Counted from the stretch's first letter, positions 39,561 to 48,697 are shown. The stretch: DNA of 64,000 nucleotides from Verrucomicrobiota bacterium (GCA_963205105.1 CAUJJW010000323.1:1-64000), one strand, 5' to 3'. Numbers and translations are program-made. The notes: a model not told the origin generated them from the letters alone.

Positions 39561-40683
39561 TGTGACGACGCGGCGGATGCTGAGGGTGGCGCTGCTGCGT
39601 TGGGGATACGAGGTGGTGGAAGCAGCGGACGGGGCCGAGGCTTGGGAGCACTTTCTGGGACCGAGCCCGGCGGCGCTTGCGATCGTGGATTGGACCATGC
39701 CGGGGCTGAGCGGCCCCGATCTGTGCCGGCGGTTGCGTGGACGCGGTCAGGTCCCGGGACCGTACGTGATTCTTCTGACGGCGAGGTCGCACTGGAAGGA
39801 CGTGGTGCTGGGGTTGGAGGCGGGTGCTGACGATTTTGTCGCGAAACCATACCAGGTGGAGGAACTGGGGGCGCGGGTGGCGGTGGGGAGGCGGATCGTA
39901 GATCTCCAGCAGGAATTGCTGAAGGCGAACGGGGCGCTGGAATCCCGGGTGCGGGAGCGCACGGAGAAGATTCAGTCGCTCTTGGAGCGGAGCCAGGAAC
40001 TGGTCGGCCAGCTCGGGCACGACTTGCGAACGCCGCTGACGCCGCTGGTGGCGTTGTTGCCGATTCTGCTGTTGGACGAGCGCGATCCCGAGCGGCGGGA
40101 ATGGTTGGGACTTTGTCTGGCCCAGGTTCGCCATTTGAAGCGCCTGGCGACGCGGGTTTCGGATCTTGGCCGTTTGGAATCGGCCACGACCCCGTTGTCG
40201 CTGCTGCCGATCCGGTTGCTGCCGGTGGTTCAGGCGGCGACGGAATTTGTGGGAACGGACGATGCTGTCGGGAGGAGGAAACGGCGGGCCGCGATCGACC
40301 TGCCGGCGACGCTGGAAGTTTACGGGGACGTGGTCTGGCTGGAGCGGGTGTTTGTGGATCTTTTGGACAATGCCTTCCGGTTCAGTCCTGCGGGCACCCC
40401 GGTCACGGTGGGAGCCGAATGCGGGGAGCGGGAGGTGGTGGTGGAAGTGGCGGACCAGGGGCAGGGGTTGGCTCCGGAGCAAATGAGCCGATTGTTTGAT
40501 CCCTTCTACATGGGGGATTCGGCGAGGACCGACCGGAACATGAGCGGACTCGGCCTGGCGATCTGCCGTCGCATTGTGGAACGGCACGGGGGACGGATCT
40601 GGGCGGAAAGTGGCGGTGTGGGAATGGGGACGCGGGTTCGGTTCACCCTTTTCCGGGCGGGACAACCGCTCGCGGCTCAATAG
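39535..40683 (+). CDS. REC-histidine kinase hybrid protein
   Basis: A 382-residue protein with an N-terminal receiver (ALIADDDV, Asp52 in [16 protein letters not shown] lysine), a coiled coil and a kinase module: HisKA with [12 protein letters not shown] and an ATPase with [19 protein letters not shown] and [10 protein letters not shown]. It has no membrane helix. The receiver is well placed to accept phosphate from the Hpt domain of the preceding giant kinase, whose gene it overlaps by 26 bases. Start ATG 39535 has GAGGAG about 11 bases upstream. Confidence 0.92.
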   Translation: MKALIADDDVTTRRMLRVALLRWGYEVVEAADGAEAWEHFLGPSPAALAIVDWTMPGLSGPDLCRRLRGRGQVPGPYVILLTARSHWKDVVLGLEAGADDFVAKPYQVEELGARVAVGRRIVDLQQELLKANGALESRVRERTEKIQSLLERSQELVGQLGHDLRTPLTPLVALLPILLLDERDPERREWLGLCLAQVRHLKRLATRVSDLGRLESATTPLSLLPIRLLPVVQAATEFVGTDDAVGRRKRRAAIDLPATLEVYGDVVWLERVFVDLLDNAFRFSPAGTPVTVGAECGEREVVVEVADQGQGLAPEQMSRLFDPFYMGDSARTDRNMSGLGLAICRRIVERHGGRIWAESGGVGMGTRVRFTLFRAGQPLAAQ

Positions 40684-40691
40684 GAACGCGC

Positions 40692-41090
40692 ATGACGATG
40701 AACAGAGGAAATCCAAATCACCCGGTGCTTGTCGTGGATGATGATCCGGATGTCCGGCGGGCGCTGGGGTTGGTACTGCGGCGCGCCGGTTGTTCGGTGA
40801 CGCTGGCGGCCGACGGGCAGGAATGTTTGAAGGTGGTGTCGGCGGGATTTCGTGGGGTGATCCTGATGGACATCATGATGCCGGGCCTGGACGGATGGGC
40901 GACCGTGCAGGCGATGGTGGAGGGCGGATGGTCCCGGGGAAGTCTGATCTGCATGCTGACAGCGTGTGTGGATCCGAGGCCGGGCACCGAGGGCCTGGAA
41001 CAGCATGTGTTCGACTACATCGTGAAGCCATTCGACGTGGAGGTGCTGGTGGATGTCGTTCGACTCGCCCTGAGTCAACTGGAGCCATGA
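40692..41090 (+). CDS. Single-domain response regulator (REC)
   Basis: A 132-residue lone receiver: VLVVDDDPD, Asp60 in LMDIMMPGLDG, a Thr/Ala at LTACV and the IVKPFD lysine. No output domain is present. Its stop overlaps the start of the lone CheB catalytic domain by four bases, so the pair together has the domain content of one CheB. It may alternatively act as the CheY of the array. A second ATG two codons in could also be the start. Confidence 0.9.
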   Translation: MTMNRGNPNHPVLVVDDDPDVRRALGLVLRRAGCSVTLAADGQECLKVVSAGFRGVILMDIMMPGLDGWATVQAMVEGGWSRGSLICMLTACVDPRPGTEGLEQHVFDYIVKPFDVEVLVDVVRLALSQLEP

Positions 41091-41692
41091 GCGCCGCTTC
41101 CCTAGTCGCGACACGCGGGGCCGGCAATGGTTCCCTCGTGATCATCGGAGCCTCGACAGGAGGTGTCCGGGCTTTGGGAACCCTGTTTGACCATCTTCCT
41201 TATCTGAATGCTTCGGTGGTCCTGGTTCAGCACATGCCTGCGTTCATTCAGGCGTCCTTCATTCGGAGCCTTCGCGCGCGCACGCCCATGGATGTGGCTC
41301 TGGCCAAGGACGGCGAACGAATTCATGCGGGAATGGTGCGGGTGGTGCCTGCGGATATTCACTGTGTCCTGGAGCAGAACCGCCGGGTGCGGTTGGTGGA
41401 TGGTCCCAAGGTGCAGTGGGTGAAACCGGCGGTGGACGTGACGATGAAGTCGGCGGTGGCGTGTCAGCCGCCCGACACGTTGGTGGGGGTTCTGCTGACG
41501 GGGATGGGCAAGGATGGGGCGGAGGGGATGGTGCATCTGAAGCGGATGGGAGCGAAGACGGTTGCCCAGGATGAGGCGTCCTGCGCGGTGTTTGGCATGC
41601 CCAAGGAGGCGTGGGCAGCCGGTGGGGTGGATCTGATGCTGCCTCCGGATCGGATCGCCCAGCGGTTGGTGTGGTGGGTCGGTGCGCTTTGA
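41087..41692 (+). CDS. CheB methylesterase domain without receiver
   Basis: A 201-residue catalytic domain. The triad motifs are all present: IGASTGGVRAL, LVQHMPAF and TGMGKDGAEG. There is no receiver; an independent receiver is encoded by the overlapping upstream gene. It is the third gene in the window with a CheB-type methylesterase. It is the last plus-strand gene of the signalling cluster and converges on the NarL-type regulator gene with only 13 bases between. Confidence 0.92.
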   Translation: MSAASLVATRGAGNGSLVIIGASTGGVRALGTLFDHLPYLNASVVLVQHMPAFIQASFIRSLRARTPMDVALAKDGERIHAGMVRVVPADIHCVLEQNRRVRLVDGPKVQWVKPAVDVTMKSAVACQPPDTLVGVLLTGMGKDGAEGMVHLKRMGAKTVAQDEASCAVFGMPKEAWAAGGVDLMLPPDRIAQRLVWWVGAL

Positions 41693-41705
41693 AGCAGGGG
41701 TTGGG

Positions 41706-42353
41706 CTAGGTGATGGTCAGGTGGATGGAGCTTTCGATGATGCCGGAGGCGATGGCGTGCCGGGTGAGCCCCGCGGTGTCGTGGATGTTCAACTTCTCCA
41801 TGAGGCGTTGCCGGTGTTTTTCCACGGTTTTCACGCTGATCACGAGTTCCGCGGCGACCTGTTTGTTGGCATGACCTTCCGCGATCAACTGGAGGACCTC
41901 CAGTTCACGCGAACTGAGGGGGATCCGGGCGGACACCGGCGCGGATCGGCGGCGGTTCTGGATCGTGGGGCAGAGGAAGGTTTTGCCCTGGTTGACGTCG
42001 CGTACGGCGTCGGAAAGGACATGAGCGGACGTTTGTTTCAGCAAGTAACCCATGGCGCCCATGGCCAGGACTTGCTCGATGTACACCTCTTCGCTGTGGG
42101 CGGAGAGGATGAGCACCTTGCTGTCCGGGAGGATTTTTCGAATCTGCCGCGTGGCCTCCAGTCCGTTGAGCAGTGGCATGGCGATGTCCATGACCACGAC
42201 GTTCGGGGTGAGCTTCTGCGCCAGAACAACGGCTTGTCGGCCGGTGGAAGCTTCCCCCACCACCCGGATGTCCCCTTCGGCTTCGAGCAAGGCTCGCAGT
42301 CCCTCCCGGACGACGGTGTGATCTTCGGCGAGCAAAACGGTGATGGGCTTCAT
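41706..42353 (-). CDS. NarL/LuxR-type response regulator
   Basis: A 215-residue transcription factor. The receiver has VLLAEDHTVVREGL and Asp56 in VVMDIAMP, with the LLKQT lysine. The C-terminal LuxR-type helix-turn-helix spans about 145-205 (LSSRELEVLQLIAEG and SVKTVEKHRQRLMEKL). Its start overlaps the end of the NarX-type kinase gene by four bases, making a cognate two-component pair. Target promoters cannot be read, but the 17-base dyad element near 48.7-58.3 kb is a candidate worth testing. Confidence 0.93.
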   Translation of the reverse strand: MKPITVLLAEDHTVVREGLRALLEAEGDIRVVGEASTGRQAVVLAQKLTPNVVVMDIAMPLLNGLEATRQIRKILPDSKVLILSAHSEEVYIEQVLAMGAMGYLLKQTSAHVLSDAVRDVNQGKTFLCPTIQNRRRSAPVSARIPLSSRELEVLQLIAEGHANKQVAAELVISVKTVEKHRQRLMEKLNIHDTAGLTRHAIASGIIESSIHLTIT

Positions 42354-43756
42354 GATGTGGGGTGTGCGTGGGGCCGGGTGATTCGATGAAAGGGAAGCTT
42401 GGCGAGCACGGTGGTTCCTTCGCCGGGATGCGAGGTGATGGCGAGGCTGCCGCCGACCATTTCCAGACGTTCCCGCATGCCGAGAATCCCCAGGCGTTTG
42501 CCATGACGGTCGGTCAGGACCTGATGGACGTTGAACGCTTGGCCGTCGTCGGTGATCCGCATGCGGATGTCCTCACCCTCCTGTTGGATATCAATGGACA
42601 CCTGGCTGGCCTTGGCGTGTTCGAAGACGTTGGTGAGTGCGGATTGGGCGACTCGATACAGAACGATGCGCCGGTCGCTTTTCAGCTGATCCAGGCCGGC
42701 GAAGGTGGAGAAGCGGACCCGGATGCCGGAGCGTTCGGTGAACTCCTTTAAGAAGGACCGCAGGCTGGCGATGAGGCCGAGGTCGTCGAGCACCGAGGGG
42801 CGCAATTCGCGGGCGAACTCGCGAACGATGTTCACCGACGCCTCCACCAAGCGCTGGGTCTGGGTGATGCGTTGGCGGAGTTTGGGCGGGAGAGTGGAAG
42901 CCTCGCGGGAGAGGGATTCGAGTTGGACATGAATTCCCACCAGGGTCTGGGTGATCTGATCGTGGAGTTCGCGACTGATGCGTTTGCGCTCCTCCTCCTG
43001 GGCTTGGAGCACGCCGCGCGACAGGTGCCGCAGCATGTCCTGCATGCGCCGCGAGTCCCGGAGCAACTTGGTTGTGTTGCGCTCGCTCGCCTTGAGGGAT
43101 GCCTCCACCGCCCGTCGGCGGACGATCTCCTCCTTGAGTTCGCGGTTCGTCCGGGTGACGAACTCGAGTCGGCGACGGGCATCCTCCGCTGCCTTGAAGG
43201 CGGTGATGTCGGAGACTGCCACGCGATAGACCTTGTGCGATTCCTCGAGCTCGACGGCCATGGCGCCATGGCAATTCGCCCAGAACGGGCGCCCGCCCGC
43301 CTTCAGCAGAATGACTTCGCAGGTGGGCTTCTCGGCGCCGGAGATCAGGCGATCCAGAAAAATGGGAAAGACCGGCGGGCTCAGCGGTGCGATGAAACGG
43401 GCCAATCGGGTGCCGATGAGCCGGGAGCGCTCGACATTCAGCAACACGGAACCGGTCAGGTTCACTTCCCGGATGCGCCCCTGTTCATCCAGGGAGAAGT
43501 AGCCGACCGGGGCGAAGTCGTAGAGTTCGGTGAATTTCTGGAGCAACCGTTCCATACGGTCGCGGACCTCGCGCAGTTCGGTGTTCTGCAGTTCCAGTTC
43601 GATCTGGTGGACCTGCAGTTCATGAATCAATCGGTCGGGCGTCGGGAGTTTTGGATCCAGGTGGGTTCGCTTGCCGGCGGGTCGGCTGCCGATCCTGGAT
43701 TCCGCACACTCGCGAAGTCCGGGGTTCGGGTTGGGTTTCTTGGACTTGGCTCTCAT
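42350..43756 (-). CDS. PAS sensor kinase of the NarX/DegS type
   Basis: A 468-residue cytoplasmic kinase. An N-terminal helix (LIHELQVHQIELELQNTELREVRD) precedes a PAS domain (about 70-190, YDFAPVGYFSLD and VAVSDITAFKAAE). A coiled coil then leads to HisKA_3 with His265 in SRELHDQITQTL and an ATPase with a GILGMRERLEMVGG-type end. It should phosphorylate the overlapping NarL-type regulator. It shares its N-terminal helix and PAS arrangement with the upstream paralogue, with which it overlaps by four bases. Confidence 0.92.
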   Translation of the reverse strand: MRAKSKKPNPNPGLRECAESRIGSRPAGKRTHLDPKLPTPDRLIHELQVHQIELELQNTELREVRDRMERLLQKFTELYDFAPVGYFSLDEQGRIREVNLTGSVLLNVERSRLIGTRLARFIAPLSPPVFPIFLDRLISGAEKPTCEVILLKAGGRPFWANCHGAMAVELEESHKVYRVAVSDITAFKAAEDARRRLEFVTRTNRELKEEIVRRRAVEASLKASERNTTKLLRDSRRMQDMLRHLSRGVLQAQEEERKRISRELHDQITQTLVGIHVQLESLSREASTLPPKLRQRITQTQRLVEASVNIVREFARELRPSVLDDLGLIASLRSFLKEFTERSGIRVRFSTFAGLDQLKSDRRIVLYRVAQSALTNVFEHAKASQVSIDIQQEGEDIRMRITDDGQAFNVHQVLTDRHGKRLGILGMRERLEMVGGSLAITSHPGEGTTVLAKLPFHRITRPHAHPTS

Positions 43757-45126
43757 GAGGACGGTGCCTCCGACGGGGAGGGGTCGTCGGACCCAGTTGG
43801 GTGAGCGAGGGATTCCTGTGGAAAACGCTGCTGAGGAAAGGGGCCTTCGAGGGTGCGAGGGCGGACGGCGGGGAGGTTGATGTGGAAGGTGGTGCCAACG
43901 CCTTCCGCGGATTCGACCTCAATGGCACCACCATTCTTGCGGACCACCGTATGGCAGATGCTCAGTCCCAGGCCGAGTCCCGGACGGCCTTCCTTGGGTT
44001 TGGTTGAGAAGTAGGGATCGAAAATCCTGGGCTCCATTTCCTTGCGCATGCCGACGCCGGCATCGGCGATGCTGACGCGGACGTAGTCGCCCGGTGCCAG
44101 CGTTGGAAGGTCCCCGGGGCGCCGCACGACATTCTCGGCCCGGATGGAGACCATCCCCCCATGAGGCATCGATTCGCGGGCATTGATGATCAGGATCCGG
44201 ATGGCTTGTTTGAGCTGCGTTTCGTCGACGTCCACCAGCCAAAGATCCTGCGGGAGGGCGTGGGTGCACTGCACCGGGAATCCGCTGAGCGCCATGAAGG
44301 AGCAGGCATGGAGGAGCGGCTCCAGGGGGAAACGGGTTTTCGCCGGTTTGGGTTCCGGTGCGAGTGCGATGAGTTCGTGGGTCAATCCCTGGGCGACCAG
44401 CGCGGCTTGATTGGCGGCGTCGATGCGCTGAGCCAGGTAGTCCTGACCTGGGGGAGTCAATGTCTGGGCCTGTTCGAGGTTCAGCAGGATCGTGGCCAGA
44501 AGCTCGCCATAGTCGCGAGCCAGCCCGCCCGCCAGATGACCGGCGGATTCCAGTTTGCCCAGGAGGAATCGATAACTCTCGGCCTGCCGGCTCTCGGTGA
44601 TGTCGGTCATCGCCGTGCGACACTCGCGACCTGAAGCGGTTGCTGTCGCTTCGATCCGCACCGGGATCGGGGAGCCTTCGGACCTCAGCAGCGTCACCTC
44701 GCAGTATTCCCGGGCCCGGTTGAGGAAGGTTCGTTCCAGGAAACCAGCCAAGACCGCCTGATCGTCCCCCGGCAATGAATGGCCCAGCGTTCGACCCAGC
44801 AGCCGGGTTCGTTCGACTCCGAACAACGCGGTGGCGGTGAGATTCACCTCCCGGATTCTGCCCTCACGGTCGAGGGTCAGGCAGCCCACCGGAGCGAAGT
44901 CGTAGAGGTCGCTGTACTTCTCCAGGCCCGCTTCCACCGCGTCCCGGGCGAGCTGGAGTTCCTCGTTTTGCATTTCCAGCTCGATCTGGTGGACCTGGAG
45001 CTCGTGCACCAGCCTCGCGGTATCGGCGGCATCCCCGGCCGGCCGGTGTCGACGCTGGCTCAGCCGTTTTTCGGCGGCGCGCCTGAGATCCGCGGCGGAA
45101 ATGGGTTGGGCTGGTCTACGTTCCAT
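43753..45126 (-). CDS. PAS kinase-like protein lacking the phosphoacceptor histidine
   Basis: A 457-residue paralogue of the next kinase: the N-terminal LVHELQVHQIELEMQNEELQ and the PAS domain (YDFAPVGCLTLD) match. The kinase core is of the NtrB-like class that normally reads AGGIAHDFNN, but here it is AGGLARDYGE, with Arg204 (CGC) at the phosphoacceptor position. The ATPase retains INARESMPHGG, DAGVGM and GLGLGLSICH. It may therefore bind ATP and regulate its neighbour without autophosphorylating. His197, seven residues earlier, is an unlikely substitute. The gene is first in a run of four-base overlaps with the NarX and NarL-type genes. Confidence 0.88.
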   Translation of the reverse strand: MERRPAQPISAADLRRAAEKRLSQRRHRPAGDAADTARLVHELQVHQIELEMQNEELQLARDAVEAGLEKYSDLYDFAPVGCLTLDREGRIREVNLTATALFGVERTRLLGRTLGHSLPGDDQAVLAGFLERTFLNRAREYCEVTLLRSEGSPIPVRIEATATASGRECRTAMTDITESRQAESYRFLLGKLESAGHLAGGLARDYGELLATILLNLEQAQTLTPPGQDYLAQRIDAANQAALVAQGLTHELIALAPEPKPAKTRFPLEPLLHACSFMALSGFPVQCTHALPQDLWLVDVDETQLKQAIRILIINARESMPHGGMVSIRAENVVRRPGDLPTLAPGDYVRVSIADAGVGMRKEMEPRIFDPYFSTKPKEGRPGLGLGLSICHTVVRKNGGAIEVESAEGVGTTFHINLPAVRPRTLEGPFPQQRFPQESLAHPTGSDDPSPSEAPSS

Positions 45127-45180
45127 GGGGTGGTGTGGCCGGGGTCGTTCGTGAGCGGCGCCGGGACGCCGCCTGCGTTG

Positions 45181-47907
45181 TCATTGGCCGATACGAGGTT
45201 TCTTCAGCCGCCGGCTGCGTTTGCCCGCCGGGGATTTCGGCCCGGCTTTGGCCGTGGGCGAAGCGGGTGATCGGGAATCCAGGAGATGGCCGGCGAAGCG
45301 TTCTTCGAGTTCCGCCTGCTGCGCCCTGAGCTGGAGCTCGAGGTGTTTCGCGTTGGTGATGTCGGAGAAGGTGATGACCACGCCGTCGATCCGATCGTCC
45401 ATGGTGCGGTAGGGCATGATGCGCACGGTGAACCAGCGGTCGTCGCTGGCGGCGGCGGTTTTCTCGGTCGAATCCGAGGACCGGAGGACGTTGCGGACAT
45501 CGCTGGCCAGGGTGGAGTAGTCGAGGTCGAGAACGAGGTCGGTGATGGGGCGGCCGACGTCGCCGGGGATGAGTTTGATGAAGTGGGTGGTGCGGGGGGT
45601 GAACCGGCGCACGCGGAGATCGCGATCGAGGAACAGGGTGGCGATGTCGGTGCTGTCGAGCAGGTTCTTCATGTCGTCGCTGGCCCGGGAGAGGTCATCC
45701 ACCTTCGCCTGCAACTCGGCGTTCAGGGTCTGGAGCTCCTCGTTCAGCGACTGCATTTCCTCCTTGGAGGTGGTGAGTTCCTCGTTGGTGGACTGCAATT
45801 CCTCGTTGGTGGATTGCAGTTCCTCATTGGCGGAGCGGAGTTCCTCCTGCGAAGTCTGCATCTCCTCGTGGAGAGTGCTGGATTCGGCGCGGACCTTCTG
45901 GAGTTCCTTCTCCAGCTGCGCGAGGTGCGAGGGTGGAACGCCTGCGCGGCCGCGTTTGCGGGGTGTTTCGGGTTCGGGGGGGGGAGTGGTGACGTCGGAA
46001 AATGCGATCATCACGAGGCCCTGAAGCAATCCGGGGTCCTCGATCGCCTCCAGGGTGACGTCCACGCGCTGGTCCTTTTCGCCGGGCTCGATGCGCAGGT
46101 CGCGGAGGATGACCGGTTCCCGTCGTTGGAGCGCCTTGCGGAAACCCTCGGCCAGGGGGGAGCGCAGGCCGTCGCGGGCCATGGCGAAGAGGTTCCAGTT
46201 CGCCTTGCCCGATGCGGGCTCCAGGTATTTGCCGGTGCGCCCGTTGACGTAGAAGATGTCGCCCTTGTCATTGACCAGGACCGCGGGCAGGGAGTGGCGC
46301 TGAAGGATGCGTTGATCGGCGAGGGATTGGAGGTTCAGCAGGGGCTTGGGAGCCGGATGGGTGCCCGAAGCCTGAGAGTCGGGGGCACTGAACGACGTGG
46401 GGAATTCGATCGGCTCCGGTCGCAGGACAGGTTCCATACGCCGATAGATCCGAGATTTCCCGGGGAGCGGCGCAAACAGGTGGGTTGCGGTGGCGATGGT
46501 TTCCGCGCTGCCCAGGAAGAGGATGCCGCCGGGCACGAGGCTGTAATGAAACAGCGGGATCAGTTTCCGCTGAACCTCCTGGGCGAGGTAGATCAGGAGA
46601 TTCCGGCAGCAGAGCAGGTCCAGCCGGGTGAAGGGCGGGTCCATGATCAGATTCTGCGGAGCGAAGATGACCATTTCCCGGATCTCCTTTCGAACCCGGT
46701 AGCCCCGTTCCTCATGGGTGAAGAAGCGCTTCAGGCGTTCGGGGGAGACATCCGCGGCGACGTTGTCGAGGTACAAACCCTGCCTGGCCTTGTCGATGGC
46801 GTCGCGGTCGAGATCCGTGGCGAAGATCTGGAGGCTGAAATTCCCGCTAAGGCCTGACTGTTCCGCGGCTTCCTTGAAGACGATGGCCAGCGAGTAGGCT
46901 TCCTCCCCGGTGGAACATCCGGTGACCCATGCCCGCAAGGCCTGTCCGGGAGATCGGGAACCGAGGAGCGCGGGAATGGACTGGGTTCGCAGCTGTTCCC
47001 AGGCGTCGGTGTCCCGGAAAAAGTGGGTCACGCCGATGAGCAGTTCCTTGAAGAGAAGGTCAAGTTCCTGAGGGTTTTCCTGCAGGTACCGGACATACGT
47101 GGACATCTTGGGCATCTGATGGATGCCCATGCGGCGTTCGATGCGGCGGTGGAGGGTGTTTCGCTTGTAGAGCGAGAAGTCCTGACCCGTCCGGGACCGC
47201 AGCAGAATGACCGCCTTTTCGAGAGCGCTCTGGTTCTTGTCCTCGGGAGACTCCTCCTTCCGGGCCACCAGCGGAGCGTGCTCGAGGTACGCGATGATCT
47301 TTCCGGGGAGCTCGTCCACCGGGGCGACCACGTCCGCCAGTCCGGCGTCGATGGCGCTGCGGGGCATTCCGTCGAATTTGGCGGAGGCGGGTTCCTGGAC
47401 CAACACGAGGCCGGCGGCCTCCTTGATGGCGCGCAGGCCGAGCGTGCCGTCGGAGCCCATGCCCGAGAGGATCACCCCGATGCTGCGTTCATGACGGTCC
47501 AAGGCCAGGGAGCGGAGGAAGAAATCGATGGGCAGACGCCGGCCGCGCGGTTCGGACGGAACGAACAGGTGGAGCACGCCGTGCAGGAGGGACATGTCCT
47601 TGTTCGGCGGGATCACATAGACGCAGTTGGGCTGGACCCGGGTGCGATCCCGGACTTGAACGACCTTCATGCCGGTATCCCGCTGAAGCAGTTCGGGCAT
47701 GATGCCTTTGTGGGTTGGGTCCAGGTGTTGGATCAGCACGAAGGCCATGCCGCTGTCGGGAGGCACGTGGAGCAGGAATCGCTCAAGGGCTTCCAGGCCT
47801 CCGGCGGACGCACCGATGCCAACGATGGGGAAGATGGCACTATCGCCGGTGGGGCGATTCCGATCGGCTGCGGCAGCGGACGGGTGAGTCGCGGCTTGCT
47901 GCTTCAT
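45181..47907 (-). CDS. CheB-CheR-PAS fusion protein
   Basis: About 908 residues. An N-terminal CheB methylesterase has Ser34 in GIGASAGGLEAL, a histidine in IQHLDP and SGMGSDGT. A CheR domain follows with TGCSTGEEAYSLA, ATDLDRDAID and CCRNLLIYL. The middle holds a PAS-like stretch, a long coiled coil with repeated ELQSTNEE units, and a last PAS domain ending FSDITNAKHLELQ. There is no kinase domain, unlike many longer relatives. The open frame extends 68 codons upstream, but the sequence there is low-complexity and the ATG at 47907 precedes the conserved part. Together with the three downstream minus-strand genes it likely forms a sensing unit. Confidence 0.9.
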   Translation of the reverse strand: MKQQAATHPSAAAADRNRPTGDSAIFPIVGIGASAGGLEALERFLLHVPPDSGMAFVLIQHLDPTHKGIMPELLQRDTGMKVVQVRDRTRVQPNCVYVIPPNKDMSLLHGVLHLFVPSEPRGRRLPIDFFLRSLALDRHERSIGVILSGMGSDGTLGLRAIKEAAGLVLVQEPASAKFDGMPRSAIDAGLADVVAPVDELPGKIIAYLEHAPLVARKEESPEDKNQSALEKAVILLRSRTGQDFSLYKRNTLHRRIERRMGIHQMPKMSTYVRYLQENPQELDLLFKELLIGVTHFFRDTDAWEQLRTQSIPALLGSRSPGQALRAWVTGCSTGEEAYSLAIVFKEAAEQSGLSGNFSLQIFATDLDRDAIDKARQGLYLDNVAADVSPERLKRFFTHEERGYRVRKEIREMVIFAPQNLIMDPPFTRLDLLCCRNLLIYLAQEVQRKLIPLFHYSLVPGGILFLGSAETIATATHLFAPLPGKSRIYRRMEPVLRPEPIEFPTSFSAPDSQASGTHPAPKPLLNLQSLADQRILQRHSLPAVLVNDKGDIFYVNGRTGKYLEPASGKANWNLFAMARDGLRSPLAEGFRKALQRREPVILRDLRIEPGEKDQRVDVTLEAIEDPGLLQGLVMIAFSDVTTPPPEPETPRKRGRAGVPPSHLAQLEKELQKVRAESSTLHEEMQTSQEELRSANEELQSTNEELQSTNEELTTSKEEMQSLNEELQTLNAELQAKVDDLSRASDDMKNLLDSTDIATLFLDRDLRVRRFTPRTTHFIKLIPGDVGRPITDLVLDLDYSTLASDVRNVLRSSDSTEKTAAASDDRWFTVRIMPYRTMDDRIDGVVITFSDITNAKHLELQLRAQQAELEERFAGHLLDSRSPASPTAKAGPKSPAGKRSRRLKKPRIGQ

Positions 47908-48177
47908 CGTTGCGACGTGCGTGGATGTTGGTGTCTGCGCACGAGGGAAAGCGTGGGTTTGCCGCGATGTGGGGGAGACCCGCTGGACTGGGGCGGTGGT
48001 GTGGAAAGTGGAAGGGGCATGGGAAACGGTTGGGAACCCGGCAGCGTGCTGCGGTTGCGGGACGTCTCGCCGCTCTCCGCGTGGTCGATGAAGGGTTCCT
48101 CTTGTGTCCATCCTCCGCTCAAGCGAGAGCGCTGTCGATCGGGTAAACCGCTGGGCCGGTGATGCCGGGGAAGCGGA

Positions 48178-48453
48178 TCAAGCCAGGGGGCTGGTTCCGA
48201 ATGGTGACGAACCGGAGCCTTCTGCGGCCGATCGTTTCACGATGTCCATCCGGTTGGGGTGGCGGCAGAAGTAGCGTGTGCCGAAGTGGAGTGCGTGGCC
48301 GCATTCACAAGGGGCGTCGACCAGGCAATCGGCATAATCGGGGTAGGCGGCGAAGCCGGAGTTCTTGGCACGGCAAATGCCCTCGTCGGGTAGAACCCGC
48401 GGCGGTGGTAGGGCGCGTCCGGAAGGCAGCGAGTCTGCGATGAGTGTCTCCAT
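48178..48453 (-). CDS. Small cysteine-rich hypothetical protein
   Basis: About 91 residues if it starts at 48453; the frame is open to 48606. The second half has a run of cysteines and histidines: DYADCLVDAPCECGHALHFG and YFCRHPNRMDIV. The spacing suggests a metal-binding fold. I have no firm family, though similar Cys-rich proteins ending CxHP-R occur in related genomes to my recollection. No ribosome-binding site is clear at either start. The 270 bases between it and the CheB-CheR start carry nothing I can support. Confidence 0.5.
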   Translation of the reverse strand: METLIADSLPSGRALPPPRVLPDEGICRAKNSGFAAYPDYADCLVDAPCECGHALHFGTRYFCRHPNRMDIVKRSAAEGSGSSPFGTSPLA

Positions 48454-48680
48454 CGTCAACGGGGGGCGCGCTGGGAGGTGGAAGCGTGTTTGGACTGACG
48501 GCAGGCCGGCATCCTCTCTCGGGGCCGGTTGTACGACTTGGGAGTGGGCCATGAGCGCCATGCTAGGGGATCGGGAGGGACTCGCGCGATGGGGTGTTGA
48601 CCCCATGGTTCGGCCCGCGGACCTGAGAGAGGATGCGGTGCGCTGCGAAGGGCCAACCCATCCTGGTGGGCGGGGAGGAG

Positions 48681-48697
48681 GTAGGGTTTCACCCCAT
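48681..48697 (+). promoter_or_regulatory. 17-base island element, copy 1
   Basis: GTAGGGTTTCACCCCAT. It contains the dyad GGGT-TTC-ACCC. It lies in the 485-base gap upstream of the lmo0937-like gene (start 48939). The same 17 bases recur at 51282 and, with one change, at 58249. It could be an operator or part of a promoter. Confidence 0.5.
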
